Source of the DNA: JBOCEF01 sp047610385
GTDB taxonomy: Bacteria > Pseudomonadota > Alphaproteobacteria > Rhodobacterales > Rhodobacteraceae
Direction: 5' to 3'
DNA length: 64,000 nt
Assembly: GCA_047610385.1 (NCBI GenBank)
Contig: JBLGAC010000008.1
Span: forward strand, 41,346-105,345
Within the stretch, counting starts at the first letter, position 1. Each line of letters starts with the position of its first letter. Shown piece by piece: positions 14,859-23,948 of the stretch. The notes beneath the pieces were generated by a model. That model was not told the origin of the DNA and searched no databases. It saw only the letters and a list, made by a program, of their open reading frames with translations. Made by a program: the position numbers and the translations under genes.

Positions 14859-17542
14859 CGCTGACGCCGAACCTCGTGATCTTTGTCTGCGTTGTATATG
14901 TGGCGTTCCTGTTCGGGGTCGCGGCATGGGCGGATCGGCTGACGCGGCTGGGGCGCGGCAAGATCCTGCAATCACCGCTGGTCTACACGCTGTCGATTTC
15001 GGTCTATTGCACCAGCTGGACGTTTTATGGCGCGGTCGGGTCTGCGGCGCGCACGGGGCTGGAATTCGTCACCATTTATCTGGGCCCCACGCTGGTTTTT
15101 GTTGGTTGGTGGTGGCTGCTGCGCAAACTGGTGCGGATCGGGCGCAGCCAGCGGATCACCTCGGTGGCGGATCTTTTGTCGTCGCGCTACGGCAAATCGC
15201 CAACGCTGGCGGTGCTGGTGACGGTGATCGCGGTGCTCGCCAGCACGCCCTACATCGCGCTGCAATTGAAGGCGGTGACCGAAAGCTTTGCCATCGTCGG
15301 CGGCGAGGAACTGGCCGGCGGCGTCGCCACCGCGTTCTGGGTTGCGGCGGGCATGGCGTCTTTCACCATCCTGTTCGGCACCCGCAACGTTGATGCGAAT
15401 GAACGCCATCACGGCGTCGTCGCCGCCATCGCGGTGGAGGCGGTGGTCAAGCTTTGCGCCCTCGTGGCGGTGGGCATCTTTGTGGTCTGGGGCGTTGGCG
15501 GCGGGGTGAGCGGCGCGCTGGAACGGATCCCCCCCGCGATGCTGAACCCCGACGAGGTGTTCGGCCCCCGCTGGGTGACGATCATGTTCCTCGCCGCCGC
15601 GGCGGTGATCTGCCTGCCGCGCCAGTTTCAGGTGACGGTGGTGGAAAACGCGGATGAACGCCATCTGGCCACCGCATCATGGATGTTCCCGGCCTATCTG
15701 CTGCTGATTTCAATTTTCGTGCTGCCGATCGCCGGGGCGGGGCTGGCCGAATTGCCCGTGGGTTCGGACCCCGACATGTTCGTGCTGACCCTGCCATTGG
15801 CCTACGGGCAGGAGGAATTGGCCATCCTCGCCTTCATCGGCGGGTTTTCGTCGGCGACATCCATGGTCATCGTGGCGTCGATCGCGCTGTCGACCATGGT
15901 GTCGAACCACATCGTGACGCCGCTGGCGCTGCGCGCGACCGGGGGGGCGGTGTTGCGCTCAGGCGACGTGCGGCGGTTGTTGCTGGTGTCGCGGCGCGGA
16001 TCAATCATTGGCATCCTGCTGCTGGGCTTTTTCTACTACCGGATGACTGAGGGGTCGGGCTCCCTGTTCTCCTTTGGCCTGGTGGCATTTGTCGGGGTGG
16101 CACAGTTCGTGCCGGCGCTGATCTGCGGGCTTTATTGGCGCCAGGCCACCGGGCGCGGTGCGGTGGCAGGGCTGTCGGCGGGGGCGGCGGTCTGGCTTTA
16201 TGCGCTGGTGCTGCCCAGTTTCGGCGGCTCTGCGCTGATGCCGGTTGAGGTGATCATGCATGGCCCCTGGGGCTTCACGCCGCTGCGCCCGCAGGCGCTG
16301 TTTGGCCTGCGCGACATGGATCCGCTGGTGCATGCGGTGTTCTGGTCGCTGTCGGTCAACGCCTTCTTGATGGTCGGGATCAGCCTGCTGCGCGAACCCA
16401 AGCCGATCGAATGGCTGCAATCGGCGCTGTTTGTTGACGTGTTCCGCACTGCGTCGGGGGATACGGACCGTTTCGTGCAACGCTCTGCTGCGACTGAGGA
16501 TCTGTTCATCCTCGCGCAGCGCATCCTTGGGGTTGAACCTGCGCAGCGCCTGTTCGCTGAGGCGGCGCGCGAACAAGGGCTGGCGGGCGGCCTGCCCGCG
16601 GCCACTGACGTGTTCATCGCGCGGTTGGAGCGGCAATTGGCCGGGTCGGTGGGGGCGGCGTCGGCCCACGCGATGGTCAGTCAGGCGGCGGGCGGTGAGA
16701 CGATTTCCCTGACCGAACTGATGCACATTGCCGATGAAACCGCCCAACTGGTGGAATACGCCGCGGAGGTGGAGCGCAAGTCTGACGAACTGCAAGCCGC
16801 CGCCAGCCAACTGCGCGAGGCCAATGCGCAGCTTCGCGAACTGGACGCGCGCAAGGATGATTTCCTGAGCCAGGTGAGCCATGAGCTGCGCACCCCGATG
16901 ACCGCCGTTCGATCGTTCTCAGAGATCCTGCTGGATGCGGATGACCTGAGCGCAGACCAGTCGCGGCGGTTTCTGTCGATCATCCATGACGAAAGCCTGC
17001 GCCTGACGCGGCTGTTGAACCAGATCCTGGAACTGAACGTGCTGGAGCGCGGCGAAGGCGCGATCCCGACCGCGCCTATGGATGCCTCAGAGGCGGTGCG
17101 CCGGGCGGTGGAAACAACCCGCGGCGTCGCACATGAGGCGAACGGGCGTCTGGAGCTTGGCCCCCTGCCGGTCCCTGCATGGGTGAAGGCGGAACCGGAC
17201 CGCTTGGCGCAGGTCTTCATCAACCTCGTGTCCAATGCGCTGAAATACAACGATAAGGATCAGCCGATCGTCCAGGTCTCAGGCCGGATCGACGGCGATA
17301 TGGTCCGCTATGAAGTGCGCGACAACGGCCCCGGCGTGGCCGCGCAGGATCGTGATCGTATCTTCCTCAAATTCTCACGCGGGTGGGACCGCACTGACAC
17401 TGGCGGCGCCGGGCTGGGGCTGGCGATTTCGCGGCAGATCACGCGGCGGTTCGGGGGGGATCTGACGCTGAAATGTGCAGGTGGCGGCGGCGAGGGCACT
17501 TGTTTCGAAGTGACGATCCCCCTGCTGGCGACACGGCCCTAG
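14855..17542 (+). CDS. Sodium/solute-symporter-fused sensor histidine kinase
   Basis: An 895-residue hybrid sensor. The N-terminal ~500 residues form a sodium:solute-symporter-like domain with about 12-13 membrane helices (TSWTFYGAVGSAARTG, LLSSRYGKSPTLAVLV and FSSATSMVIVASIALSTM are typical). A cytoplasmic linker with coiled-coil character (about 630-665) leads to a HisKA dimerisation domain with phospho-acceptor H676 in VSHELRTPMTAVRSF. It is followed by an HATPase with N-box NLVSNALKYN, G1 RDNGPGV and G2 GGAGLGLAIS, so it should be catalytically competent. The architecture is that of CbrA/CrbS-type sensors, which monitor a nutrient such as acetate or histidine at the transporter domain. 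The stop of the small upstream gene overlaps its start by 4 bases. Confidence 0.92.
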   Translation: MTLTPNLVIFVCVVYVAFLFGVAAWADRLTRLGRGKILQSPLVYTLSISVYCTSWTFYGAVGSAARTGLEFVTIYLGPTLVFVGWWWLLRKLVRIGRSQRITSVADLLSSRYGKSPTLAVLVTVIAVLASTPYIALQLKAVTESFAIVGGEELAGGVATAFWVAAGMASFTILFGTRNVDANERHHGVVAAIAVEAVVKLCALVAVGIFVVWGVGGGVSGALERIPPAMLNPDEVFGPRWVTIMFLAAAAVICLPRQFQVTVVENADERHLATASWMFPAYLLLISIFVLPIAGAGLAELPVGSDPDMFVLTLPLAYGQEELAILAFIGGFSSATSMVIVASIALSTMVSNHIVTPLALRATGGAVLRSGDVRRLLLVSRRGSIIGILLLGFFYYRMTEGSGSLFSFGLVAFVGVAQFVPALICGLYWRQATGRGAVAGLSAGAAVWLYALVLPSFGGSALMPVEVIMHGPWGFTPLRPQALFGLRDMDPLVHAVFWSLSVNAFLMVGISLLREPKPIEWLQSALFVDVFRTASGDTDRFVQRSAATEDLFILAQRILGVEPAQRLFAEAAREQGLAGGLPAATDVFIARLERQLAGSVGAASAHAMVSQAAGGETISLTELMHIADETAQLVEYAAEVERKSDELQAAASQLREANAQLRELDARKDDFLSQVSHELRTPMTAVRSFSEILLDADDLSADQSRRFLSIIHDESLRLTRLLNQILELNVLERGEGAIPTAPMDASEAVRRAVETTRGVAHEANGRLELGPLPVPAWVKAEPDRLAQVFINLVSNALKYNDKDQPIVQVSGRIDGDMVRYEVRDNGPGVAAQDRDRIFLKFSRGWDRTDTGGAGLGLAISRQITRRFGGDLTLKCAGGGGEGTCFEVTIPLLATRP

Positions 17543-17661
17543 ACGGGCCCGGTTGAGCGATGCCGCGGGCATTCTTCCAAGCATGGACGCCATTTGAAAG
17601 TGGCCATAACCTAGCGTCAACTTAACGTGGATTTGAGTGTCTATTTCAGGCAATAAGATAA

Positions 17662-18237
17662 ATGCGTTATGTGTCCAGGGCTATGCTGTCCGCCGCCGCG
17701 ATGTGTTTCATCGCAGGCGCCGCAGAAGCCGCCGTCCATAAATACACCATCACTGGCGAAGCCTCCGGCATCTTCGCTGGCACGACCTTCAACGCCGCCA
17801 CCTTTACCATCAGCATCATGGCTGATGATGCGAATTTTTTCAACGTCAGCGCGACCACCTCCAGGTGCAGCCCTGTATTTGAGATCGCCGGATTTTACGA
17901 CGCAACTGTCCTCGATGGTGCCGATTTAGGCTACAATTCCGACAATAACGCTGTTTTCATCTCGCATGATGCAAAAGCAGATATCTTCGATTTCTTCGTT
18001 CCATTCAGCTTTGTGTTGAACGTGACTTTCACCAATGTGCCCGGTACGGGGGGCTTTGCCCTCGGCCAGTTCAACAACGTCGCCACGACTGGTGGGGACC
18101 TGTCCTTTGATACGTCCAGCGACGTGCTGTTCTCCACAAACTTCGTGGGCGCCAGCGTGCCGCTGCCCGGTGCAGGCCTTCTGCTGCTGGGCGGAATGGC
18201 GGCCTTCGCCGTGGTGGGGCGTCGCCGCGCCGCCTGA
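17662..18237 (+). CDS. VPLPA-CTERM-type sorted surface protein
   Basis: A 191-residue exported protein with a signal peptide (about residues 1-23, AMLSAAAMCFIAGAAEA), a beta-rich middle and a tripartite C-terminal sorting signal: VPLPGAGLLLLGGMAAFAVV followed by GRRRAA. This matches the VPLPA-CTERM variant of PEP-CTERM signals found in Rhodobacteraceae, normally cut by an exosortase-like enzyme after membrane insertion. No exosortase is in the window. Function is unknown. It is a monocistronic gene with a strong terminator after it. Two related genes, one broken, lie near 22.6 and 39.1 kb; the bodies are not obviously similar. Confidence 0.85.
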   Translation: MRYVSRAMLSAAAMCFIAGAAEAAVHKYTITGEASGIFAGTTFNAATFTISIMADDANFFNVSATTSRCSPVFEIAGFYDATVLDGADLGYNSDNNAVFISHDAKADIFDFFVPFSFVLNVTFTNVPGTGGFALGQFNNVATTGGDLSFDTSSDVLFSTNFVGASVPLPGAGLLLLGGMAAFAVVGRRRAA

Positions 18238-18260
18238 TCGCAGGCCCTGCGTTTGATGCA

Positions 18261-18294
18261 AAAAAAAGGGCGGCCCGGCGGGCCGCCCTTTTTT
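18261..18294. terminator. Bidirectional intrinsic terminator
   Basis: GGGCGGCCC (18268-18276) pairs with GGGCCGCCC (18280-18288) around a 3-base loop, flanked by a 7-base A-run on the left and a 6-base T-run on the right. It serves the convergent VPLPA-type gene (plus) and miaB (minus). Confidence 0.92.
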
Positions 18295-18315
18295 CTGTCG
18301 ACCAAGCGCGCTGCG

Positions 18316-19641
18316 TCAGTCTGCCAGTCGCCCCGACAGCGAATTGGCCGCCGTGGCGATGATGTCCACTGGCACGATCTTGCCTGCCATGTCCGGCGAG
18401 ATGTCCAGATGCACCGCCTGCAGCCACGCAGACCGCCCGACCATCTGCCCCGGCATCCGCCCCGGTTTTTCGATCAGCACCGGCAGGCGTCGCCCGATCA
18501 TCGACGTCTGGAAATCGCGCTGGTGCTCGGCAATCAGCGCCTGAAGACGCGACAAGCGTTCTGACATCACCGCCTCGGGCACTTGATCGGCGGCACCTGC
18601 CGCGGGCGTTCCGGGGCGCTGGGAATATTTGAATGAATAGGCCGCGGCATAGCGCACCTCGCGGCACAGGGCCAAAGTGGCCTCAACGTCCGCCTCCGTC
18701 TCGCCGGGGAACCCGACGATGAAATCACCGGACATGGCGATGTCGGGGCGAACCGCGCGGATCCGCTCAATCAGCCTCAGGTATTGATCGGCGGTGTGCC
18801 GCCGGTTCATCGCCTTCAGGATCTTGTCTGATCCTGACTGAACCGGCAGGTGCAGATAGGGCATCAGCTTGGCTTCTTCGCCATGGGCGGCGATCAGGTC
18901 GTCGGACATGTCGTTGGGGTGCGAGGTGGTGTAGCGGATCCGCTCCAGCCCCTCGATCTGCGCCAGGGCGCGCACCAGCCGCGCCAGCGACCAGTCCCCG
19001 TCTGCCGCGGCGCCGTGATAGGCGTTGACGTTCTGGCCCAGCAACGAGATTTCCACCACGCCGCGGTCCACCAGACGCTTGGCCTCGTCCAAAATGCGCA
19101 GCGCGGGCCGCGACACTTCGGACCCGCGCGTGTAAGGCACCACACAAAAGGCGCAGAACTTGTCGCAGCCTTCCTGCACCGTCAGAAAAGCTGCCGGGGC
19201 GCGGCGCATGCGGGTGTCTTCGGGCAGGTGGTCGAATTTGTCCTCAGCCGGGAATTCGGTGTCCACGCCGCCGTTGCGCACCAGCGCGGGCAGGCGATGA
19301 TAGGCCTGCGGGCCCACCACGAAATCAACCATGGGCTGGCGGCGGCGAATTTCCTCGCCCTCAGCCTGCGCGACGCAACCGGCGACGCCGATTTTCAGGT
19401 CCGGGCGCGCGATCTTCAGGGGGCGCAGGCGCCCAAGCGCTGAATAAACCTTCTCAGCCGCCTTTTCGCGGATGTGGCAGGTGTTGAGCAGGATGAGATC
19501 GGCGTCCTCCTGCACCTCCGTCAGTTCATACCCTTCGGGCGCCAGCGCGGCGGCCATCCGCTCGCTGTCATAGACGTTCATCTGGCACCCGTAGGTGCGC
19601 ACGAACAGCTTGCGGGCATCCGGTTTGGGGGCGTCGGTCAT
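18316..19641 (-). CDS. miaB: tRNA-2-methylthio-N6-dimethylallyladenosine synthase MiaB
   Basis: A 441-residue radical-SAM methylthiotransferase that adds the 2-methylthio group to i6A37 of tRNAs reading UNN codons. The N-terminal UPF0004 domain has three cluster cysteines (TYGCQMN, NTCHIRE and GCVAQAEG). The radical-SAM motif is CDKFCAFC near residue 155, with CVVPYTRGSEVSRP after it. GQNVNAYHG and LHLPVQSGSD are MiaB-typical, and a C-terminal TRAM domain closes the protein. Length and motifs match MiaB rather than RimO or MtaB. Confidence 0.97.
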   Translation of the reverse strand: MTDAPKPDARKLFVRTYGCQMNVYDSERMAAALAPEGYELTEVQEDADLILLNTCHIREKAAEKVYSALGRLRPLKIARPDLKIGVAGCVAQAEGEEIRRRQPMVDFVVGPQAYHRLPALVRNGGVDTEFPAEDKFDHLPEDTRMRRAPAAFLTVQEGCDKFCAFCVVPYTRGSEVSRPALRILDEAKRLVDRGVVEISLLGQNVNAYHGAAADGDWSLARLVRALAQIEGLERIRYTTSHPNDMSDDLIAAHGEEAKLMPYLHLPVQSGSDKILKAMNRRHTADQYLRLIERIRAVRPDIAMSGDFIVGFPGETEADVEATLALCREVRYAAAYSFKYSQRPGTPAAGAADQVPEAVMSERLSRLQALIAEHQRDFQTSMIGRRLPVLIEKPGRMPGQMVGRSAWLQAVHLDISPDMAGKIVPVDIIATAANSLSGRLAD

Positions 19642-19680
19642 GACGGCGGCTCCTCGGGGTGGCGGTCGTGTTCAAAGGCG

Positions 19681-19730
19681 CGCAAAAAACAAAGGAGGCG
19701 ATGCGCGGGCCACATCCGCGCATCGCCTCC
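19681..19730 (-). terminator. Intrinsic terminator of mucR
   Basis: A 15-base perfect stem (19694-19708 with 19716-19730, 7-base loop) is followed on the minus strand by TTTGTTTTTTGCG. It lies 61 bases past the mucR stop and before miaB, so mucR and miaB are probably separate transcription units. Confidence 0.9.
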
Positions 19731-19790
19731 CCTTACCTGCCGCGCGGCCCGCCCGCAACATCAGGCGGTGCCGCGACGGGTCAGGCCGCC

Positions 19791-20213
19791 TCAGACCGCG
19801 GGTTTGCGCGGCTTGCGGCCGAGGCCGATCTGCTTGGCCAGTTCCTGACGCTTGCGCGCATAGGCCGGGGCGACCATCGGATAATCAGCCGACAGGCCCC
19901 ATTTCGCGCGGTAATCTTCCGGCGTCAGATCATAGGCGGTCTTGAGGTGACGCTTGAGCATTTTCAGCTTCTTGCCGTCCTCGAGGCACACGATGAAGTC
20001 GTCGGTGATCGACTTCTTGATCGGCACGGCGGGGATCAGCTCCAGCTTCTTCTCGGGCTGCTCATTGGCGAGCTCGGTCAGCTTTTCGAAAACCGAGTGG
20101 ATGACGGCGGGAAGATCTGCCGCCGGAACCGGGTTATTCGCCACATGCGAAGAGACGATCTCCGATGTCAGCGCCAGGATCTCAGATTTGTCGATGATGG
20201 GGGTATCGGTCAT
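19791..20213 (-). CDS. MucR/Ros-family zinc-finger transcriptional regulator
   Basis: A 140-residue H-NS-like global regulator of the Ros/MucR family, which binds AT-rich DNA with T-A steps and commonly represses surface, motility and cell-cycle genes in alphaproteobacteria. The single zinc-finger region is IVCLEDGKKLKMLKRHL: Cys and Asp in C-L-E-D and the first His are conserved, but the second His seen in Ros is absent, as in MucR variants with other ligands. TAYDLTPEDYRAKWGL and YPMVAPAYARKRQELAK are family signatures. The upstream 20214-20485 region is AT-rich (around 20315-20350) and may be an autoregulatory site. Confidence 0.93.
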   Translation of the reverse strand: MTDTPIIDKSEILALTSEIVSSHVANNPVPAADLPAVIHSVFEKLTELANEQPEKKLELIPAVPIKKSITDDFIVCLEDGKKLKMLKRHLKTAYDLTPEDYRAKWGLSADYPMVAPAYARKRQELAKQIGLGRKPRKPAV

Positions 20214-20485
20214 GTTTGCCTCGTTTACTGAATTGTCGCGTCAATCGCATATGGCCACGGCTTGGTCGGATTAAATCCCTGAAATCTGACGGCTGATCAC
20301 ATGGCCAGAGTTATGATCTATTTAAAAAAAGAATTGGCGTCAATTGCTGATACCAACTTCTCTGCTCAATCCCCCCCAAACACCATGTGATGAAATAGTA
20401 AGGCAGGGTTCGCGTTTGGTTGGGGGTCTTTCATTTTGGTGATCATGCGCTAAAAAACCCGTTAGCACTTTTGGGGCGTGGGCAC

Positions 20486-20962
20486 TCAATCCAGCATCAG
20501 GCGCATGACGACAGCATCAACGCGCGCGCCGGAAAGTCTTTTGAAATAGGCCTTTCGCTGGCCGACCTCCTGCCAACCTGCCATAGAATAGAGCTGCCTT
20601 GCAGGTGTATTGTCTTGGGAAACCTCAAGAAAAGCCATAGCGGCCCCTTGTGCTGCCGCCTGCTTGGCGAAGCAAGCAAGCAGTGCGCGCGCCAGACCGC
20701 CACGCCGCGCTTCGGCCGCGGTCGCGAGGGTCAGCAGCTCCGCTTCGCCGCCATGGGCGCGGCCCAGCAGCATGGCCGCCTCGGCCGCGCCCGGCGCAGG
20801 GGCTGCGATAAACAGGAAGCTTCCGGGTATCTCAAGAAGCGCGTCGAATTCGCCGGCCGACCAGCTTCTTTCGCGCCCGGCAAACCCGGCGGCGTGCAGC
20901 GATGCGGCGATGGGTGCGTCGGTGGGGCCGCCCTGGCGCAAGACGGCACCGCCCTCAGCCAT
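20486..20962 (-). CDS. rimI: RimI-like GNAT N-acetyltransferase
   Basis: A 158-residue GNAT-fold protein. The acetyl-CoA-binding core reads LLTLATAAEARRGGLARALL, with the R-x-x-G-x-A-like loop, followed by AMAFLEVSQDNTPARQLYSMAGW, the RimI-type C-terminal signature, and GQRKAYFKR. RimI acetylates the N-terminal alanine of ribosomal protein S18, although alphaproteobacterial copies next to tsaB are mostly uncharacterised. The start at 20962 overlaps the tsaB stop by 8 bases, so the two are coupled. Confidence 0.85.
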   Translation of the reverse strand: MAEGGAVLRQGGPTDAPIAASLHAAGFAGRERSWSAGEFDALLEIPGSFLFIAAPAPGAAEAAMLLGRAHGGEAELLTLATAAEARRGGLARALLACFAKQAAAQGAAMAFLEVSQDNTPARQLYSMAGWQEVGQRKAYFKRLSGARVDAVVMRLMLD

Positions 20963-21680
20963 TCGGCAGCATTGCGGGCGGCCGATCCGACGAAGGTGCC
21001 GCATCCGCAGGGCGCAGATAGATCGGCGCAGGCCGCGCCATTGCGGCACCTGAGGCCAGCATCAGCACCGCCAACCGTGCGATTGTGCCGGGCGAGGGTG
21101 ATTGCGCCAGCCGCCCGACCTTTGCACCGAACGGTGCGGCCAGAATTTCGGCTGCGGCACCCGCAGCGATGCCCGGCGACATATCGGCCAAGGCCGTCGC
21201 CATCAAGGCGGCCACCGTTTCAGGGGTGCCGGATGTCGGTTCGGTCAGCGGGATGGGACCATGAGGACCGAGGGCGAATGCCTGGGCGCAGATCTCATCC
21301 CGGCGGGTGGTGACGGCGACCAGCGCGGGCGCGCCGTCTGCACCCATCGCCTCAGCCGCCAGCGCGGCCAGCCGTCCGACCCCGATTGCCGGACGCCCGA
21401 TCGCCAATGCCAGCCCCCGCGCACCACTGACGCCGATTCGCACGCCAGTGAAATTGCCCGGCCCGATGCAGACCGCGATGGCCGACAGATCGTCGGGGGC
21501 GATGCCGGCTTCGTCCATCACCTCACGCGCCAGGGGCATCAGGCGCTCTGCCTGCCCGCGGGTCATGTCCTCAGCCTGTGCTGCGGTCACGCGTCCGCCC
21601 GACATGACTGCGGCCGCGCAGAGCGCGGCCGAACTGTCGAGGGCCAGAATGACCTGCGGGCGGCCTGTGGCGTCAGGCAT
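20955..21680 (-). CDS. tsaB: tRNA threonylcarbamoyladenosine biosynthesis protein TsaB
   Basis: A 241-residue ASKHA-fold paralogue of TsaD that scaffolds the TsaBDE complex making t6A37 in ANN-decoding tRNAs. The N-terminus ILALDSSAALCAAAVMSG and the GPGNFTGVRIGVSGARGLAL stretch are diagnostic, and the metal ligands of TsaD are lacking as expected. It overlaps nfu by 8 bases upstream and rimI by 8 bases downstream. tsaE, another complex partner, is at 53.7 kb. Confidence 0.95.
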   Translation of the reverse strand: MPDATGRPQVILALDSSAALCAAAVMSGGRVTAAQAEDMTRGQAERLMPLAREVMDEAGIAPDDLSAIAVCIGPGNFTGVRIGVSGARGLALAIGRPAIGVGRLAALAAEAMGADGAPALVAVTTRRDEICAQAFALGPHGPIPLTEPTSGTPETVAALMATALADMSPGIAAGAAAEILAAPFGAKVGRLAQSPSPGTIARLAVLMLASGAAMARPAPIYLRPADAAPSSDRPPAMLPNG

Positions 21681-22239
21681 GCGCGGCGACGGGGCGCACT
21701 TCGGTCACTTCGGGGATGTAGTGCTTCAGCAGGTTCTCGATGCCCATTTTCAGGGTCATGGTCGAAGACGGGCACCCTGCGCAGGCGCCCTGCATGGTCA
21801 AATAGACCACGCCCTTTTCAAAACCGTGAAAGGTGATGTCGCCACCATCTTGGGCCACGGCGGGACGCACGCGGGTGTCGAGCAATTCCTTGATCTGGCT
21901 GACGATATCGCCATCCGGGCCGTCATGCTCGGCGTGGCCAACCGAGGTGTCGGCACCTTCGACCGCCTGATCGCCAGACTGGTAATGCTCCAGAATCGCG
22001 CCCAGCACGCCGGGCTTCAGATGTGCCCAGTCGCGGTCCTCAGCCTTGGTCACGGTGATGAAATCGGGGCCAAGAAACACGCCCTCAACCCCGTCCACGG
22101 CAAAGATGCGCCGCGCGAGCGGCGAGGCGGCGGCCTTTTCGCGTTCAGGAAAATCTGCGGCACCGGCGGGCATAACGGTCTGGCCGGGCAGGAATTTCAA
22201 GGTCGCGGGGTTCGGCGTGGATTCGGTCTGGATGAACAT
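21673..22239 (-). CDS. NifU/Nfu-type iron-sulfur cluster carrier
   Basis: A 188-residue Fe-S scaffold/carrier. The Nfu N-terminal domain (MFIQTESTPNPATLKFLPGQ) is followed by a linker and the NifU C-terminal domain with the C-X2-C motif in MQGACAGCPSSTMTLK, which bridges a [4Fe-4S] cluster between two monomers. The start is the ATG at 22239, as in family members. It may deliver clusters to clients such as MiaB and SdhB encoded nearby; that link is inference. It is the first gene of an nfu-tsaB-rimI operon with 8-base overlaps. Confidence 0.94.
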   Translation of the reverse strand: MFIQTESTPNPATLKFLPGQTVMPAGAADFPEREKAAASPLARRIFAVDGVEGVFLGPDFITVTKAEDRDWAHLKPGVLGAILEHYQSGDQAVEGADTSVGHAEHDGPDGDIVSQIKELLDTRVRPAVAQDGGDITFHGFEKGVVYLTMQGACAGCPSSTMTLKMGIENLLKHYIPEVTEVRPVAAHA

Positions 22240-22570
22240 GGCGGGGTCTCCTTCGCGCTGAGAAATGCGCTCTGTCGGATTGGAAATCAAGAATGATTCC
22301 GAACGCCCCCGGAGGCGGGCCCCAAGAACTAGCGCCGAGGTGGCGACGCCGGAGCGCCCCGGACCGCGTAGATCTGCAAGTCATCAGCCCATCGGAGGGC
22401 GTTGTCAATGATTTCGTCGAAGCCTGCGCCAAGGTGGGCGACGCCGGAATTGAGGCACTCGCTATATGACTTCGGCGGCGGCGGTTCCGCGCCCGAACCG
22501 CAGTTTTCGGTCAGTCGCTGGTCTGCGCGAACCCGTGTCGGATGTGCATGCCGCGCGTCCGGCTGTCCGG
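22240..22570. other. Intergenic region upstream of nfu
   Basis: A 331-base region. It should contain the nfu promoter near 22240-22300 and the 3' end of the broken sorting-signal gene transcript. A partly repeated phrase (GCCGAGGTGGCGACGCCGGA at about 22334 and a close variant near 22429) is visible, but I see no gene or RNA. Confidence 0.45.
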
Positions 22571-23257
22571 TCAGGCGTCGCGGCGGCGACGGTGCAGGAA
22601 GGCGAAAGCACCGAGGCTGCCGAGCAGCAGCATCGCGGCGGGGGGTGCGGGGACGTCGGCGGTGAGCGAGCCGTACTGCACATAGTCGAAGACGAGCCAC
22701 TCGGTGCTGGTTAGCGTGAACTGCAAACTGCTAAAGGACGTGTCGCTGAACACGCCGAAAAAGCCGCCCGCCGTGAGGCCGCCGCCGCCTGCAGGCACCG
22801 GCCGGAAAATGTTGATCAGTTCATTGCCTGCGGCGTCGGCGTAGTCGATCGTCGTCGCCAGTTTGTCGAAATTGGCCCACTCGATGGCGAAAGCGTTGAT
22901 CGGCTGGAAAAAATCAAAATAGATCACGTCTGCGAGCGTTATGATGAATTCGTTGCCTCCGTCCTGCATTGCAAGCGTTTCAGGGCGCACATAAAACGAA
23001 TTGGCTTGGTCACGGGTGAGGGCGAAGTCGTCAAAGACCAACGGCGGGGCGTAGCTCCCACGGGAGAGGGAGTTAAATCCCTCAGTCGACACCGTACCGC
23101 CGAAGGATTTGGCCCAGGCGGCCCGCTCAGCGCTGATCAGGGCCACGTCGGTCGGCCACTTGCCGTCAGCCACGAAATACGACGTTGCCGCCTACACGGC
23201 ACCGGGCAGGCCAAGCAGCAGCGCCGCGGCGGAGAAAATTCCTGAATAGGAGGGCAT
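22571..23257 (-). pseudogene. PEP-CTERM/VPLPA-type surface protein interrupted by TAG in the signal peptide
   Basis: The reading frame starts at an ATG at 23257, with GAGGG 9 bases upstream, and encodes a typical signal peptide (MPSYSGIFSAAALLLGLPGA). At codon 22 (23194-23192) it then hits TAG exactly where a residue next to the cleavage site is expected (GAV-stop-AATSYF). The frame continues without another stop for 206 codons to VPAPPAAMLLLGSLGAFAFL and HRRRRDA, a C-terminal sorting signal. One base change (for example CAG to TAG) explains it. A GTG at 23173 could restart translation but would lack the signal peptide, so the product would not be exported. It may be a recent nonsense mutation or a sequencing error. 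Confidence 0.85.
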
Positions 23258-23431
23258 GATGGACCCTCAATCATGTTCTGCTGAAATGATGAGTCGAATT
23301 GATTGGCACGTTCTTGATAAAGGGTAACCCTTGCCGCACCGTCCGGCAAGCTTGCCGCGGGCGCGAAGGCGTTGCCCCGCCCACGCCCGGCGGACGGGCA
23401 CCCGAAATCCGCGTCCGCACGCCTCATGCGA

Positions 23432-23893
23432 TCAGGCGATGGCGATCACTTCGTCGCGGGTCATGTGGCCCGGAACGATGGTCAGCGGCACGGGCAGGCG
23501 CCCGGCCATGCGCCCGGTTGCCAGCGCAGTGACCAGCGGCCCCGGCCCCTCGCCCTCAGACCCGGCGCCAAGCACCAGAACCCCGATTTCAGGGTCTTCG
23601 CGGATCTGGGCAAGCACCTCGTCCTTGGGGTCGCCTTCGCGGATCACAAATTCGGGGATGATGCCGACGTTTTCCGTCAGCTTGCTCGCCAGCTCTATGA
23701 AACGGGCCTCGGCGGCCTCACGGGCTTCTTGGCGCATGACTTCACCGACGCCGATCCAGTGTTGGAATTCTTCGGGCCGGATCACAAACAGCATCTGCAA
23801 TCCGCCACCGGTCTTTTGCGCGCGGCGCGCGGCAAAGCGCACCGCATTCATACACTCCGGCGTTTCATCGATGATGACGAGGAACTTGCGCAT
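23432..23893 (-). CDS. Universal stress protein (UspA family)
   Basis: A 153-residue cytoplasmic UspA-fold protein. It begins MRKFLVIIDETPECMNAVRF and carries the ATP-binding type loop VLVLGAGSEGEGPGPLV followed by VPLTIVPG, so it probably binds nucleotide. The start at 23893 is preferred over upstream in-frame codons. It sits 136 bases downstream of trpS in the same direction, behind two hairpins that may separate the transcripts. Confidence 0.9.
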   Translation of the reverse strand: MRKFLVIIDETPECMNAVRFAARRAQKTGGGLQMLFVIRPEEFQHWIGVGEVMRQEAREAAEARFIELASKLTENVGIIPEFVIREGDPKDEVLAQIREDPEIGVLVLGAGSEGEGPGPLVTALATGRMAGRLPVPLTIVPGHMTRDEVIAIA

Positions 23894-23948
23894 GGCTTTC
23901 GCCCCTTCGTGCCCGGTGATGGTCTGGACACGAAGCATGTCGCAACCC

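Noticed and set aside
22329..22700. Minus-strand open frame upstream of nfu, ending in a plausible-looking peptide
   Set aside because: It overlaps the sorting-signal gene in another frame, has Arg/Pro-rich low-complexity sequence, and no start or ribosome-binding site supports the C-terminal part.
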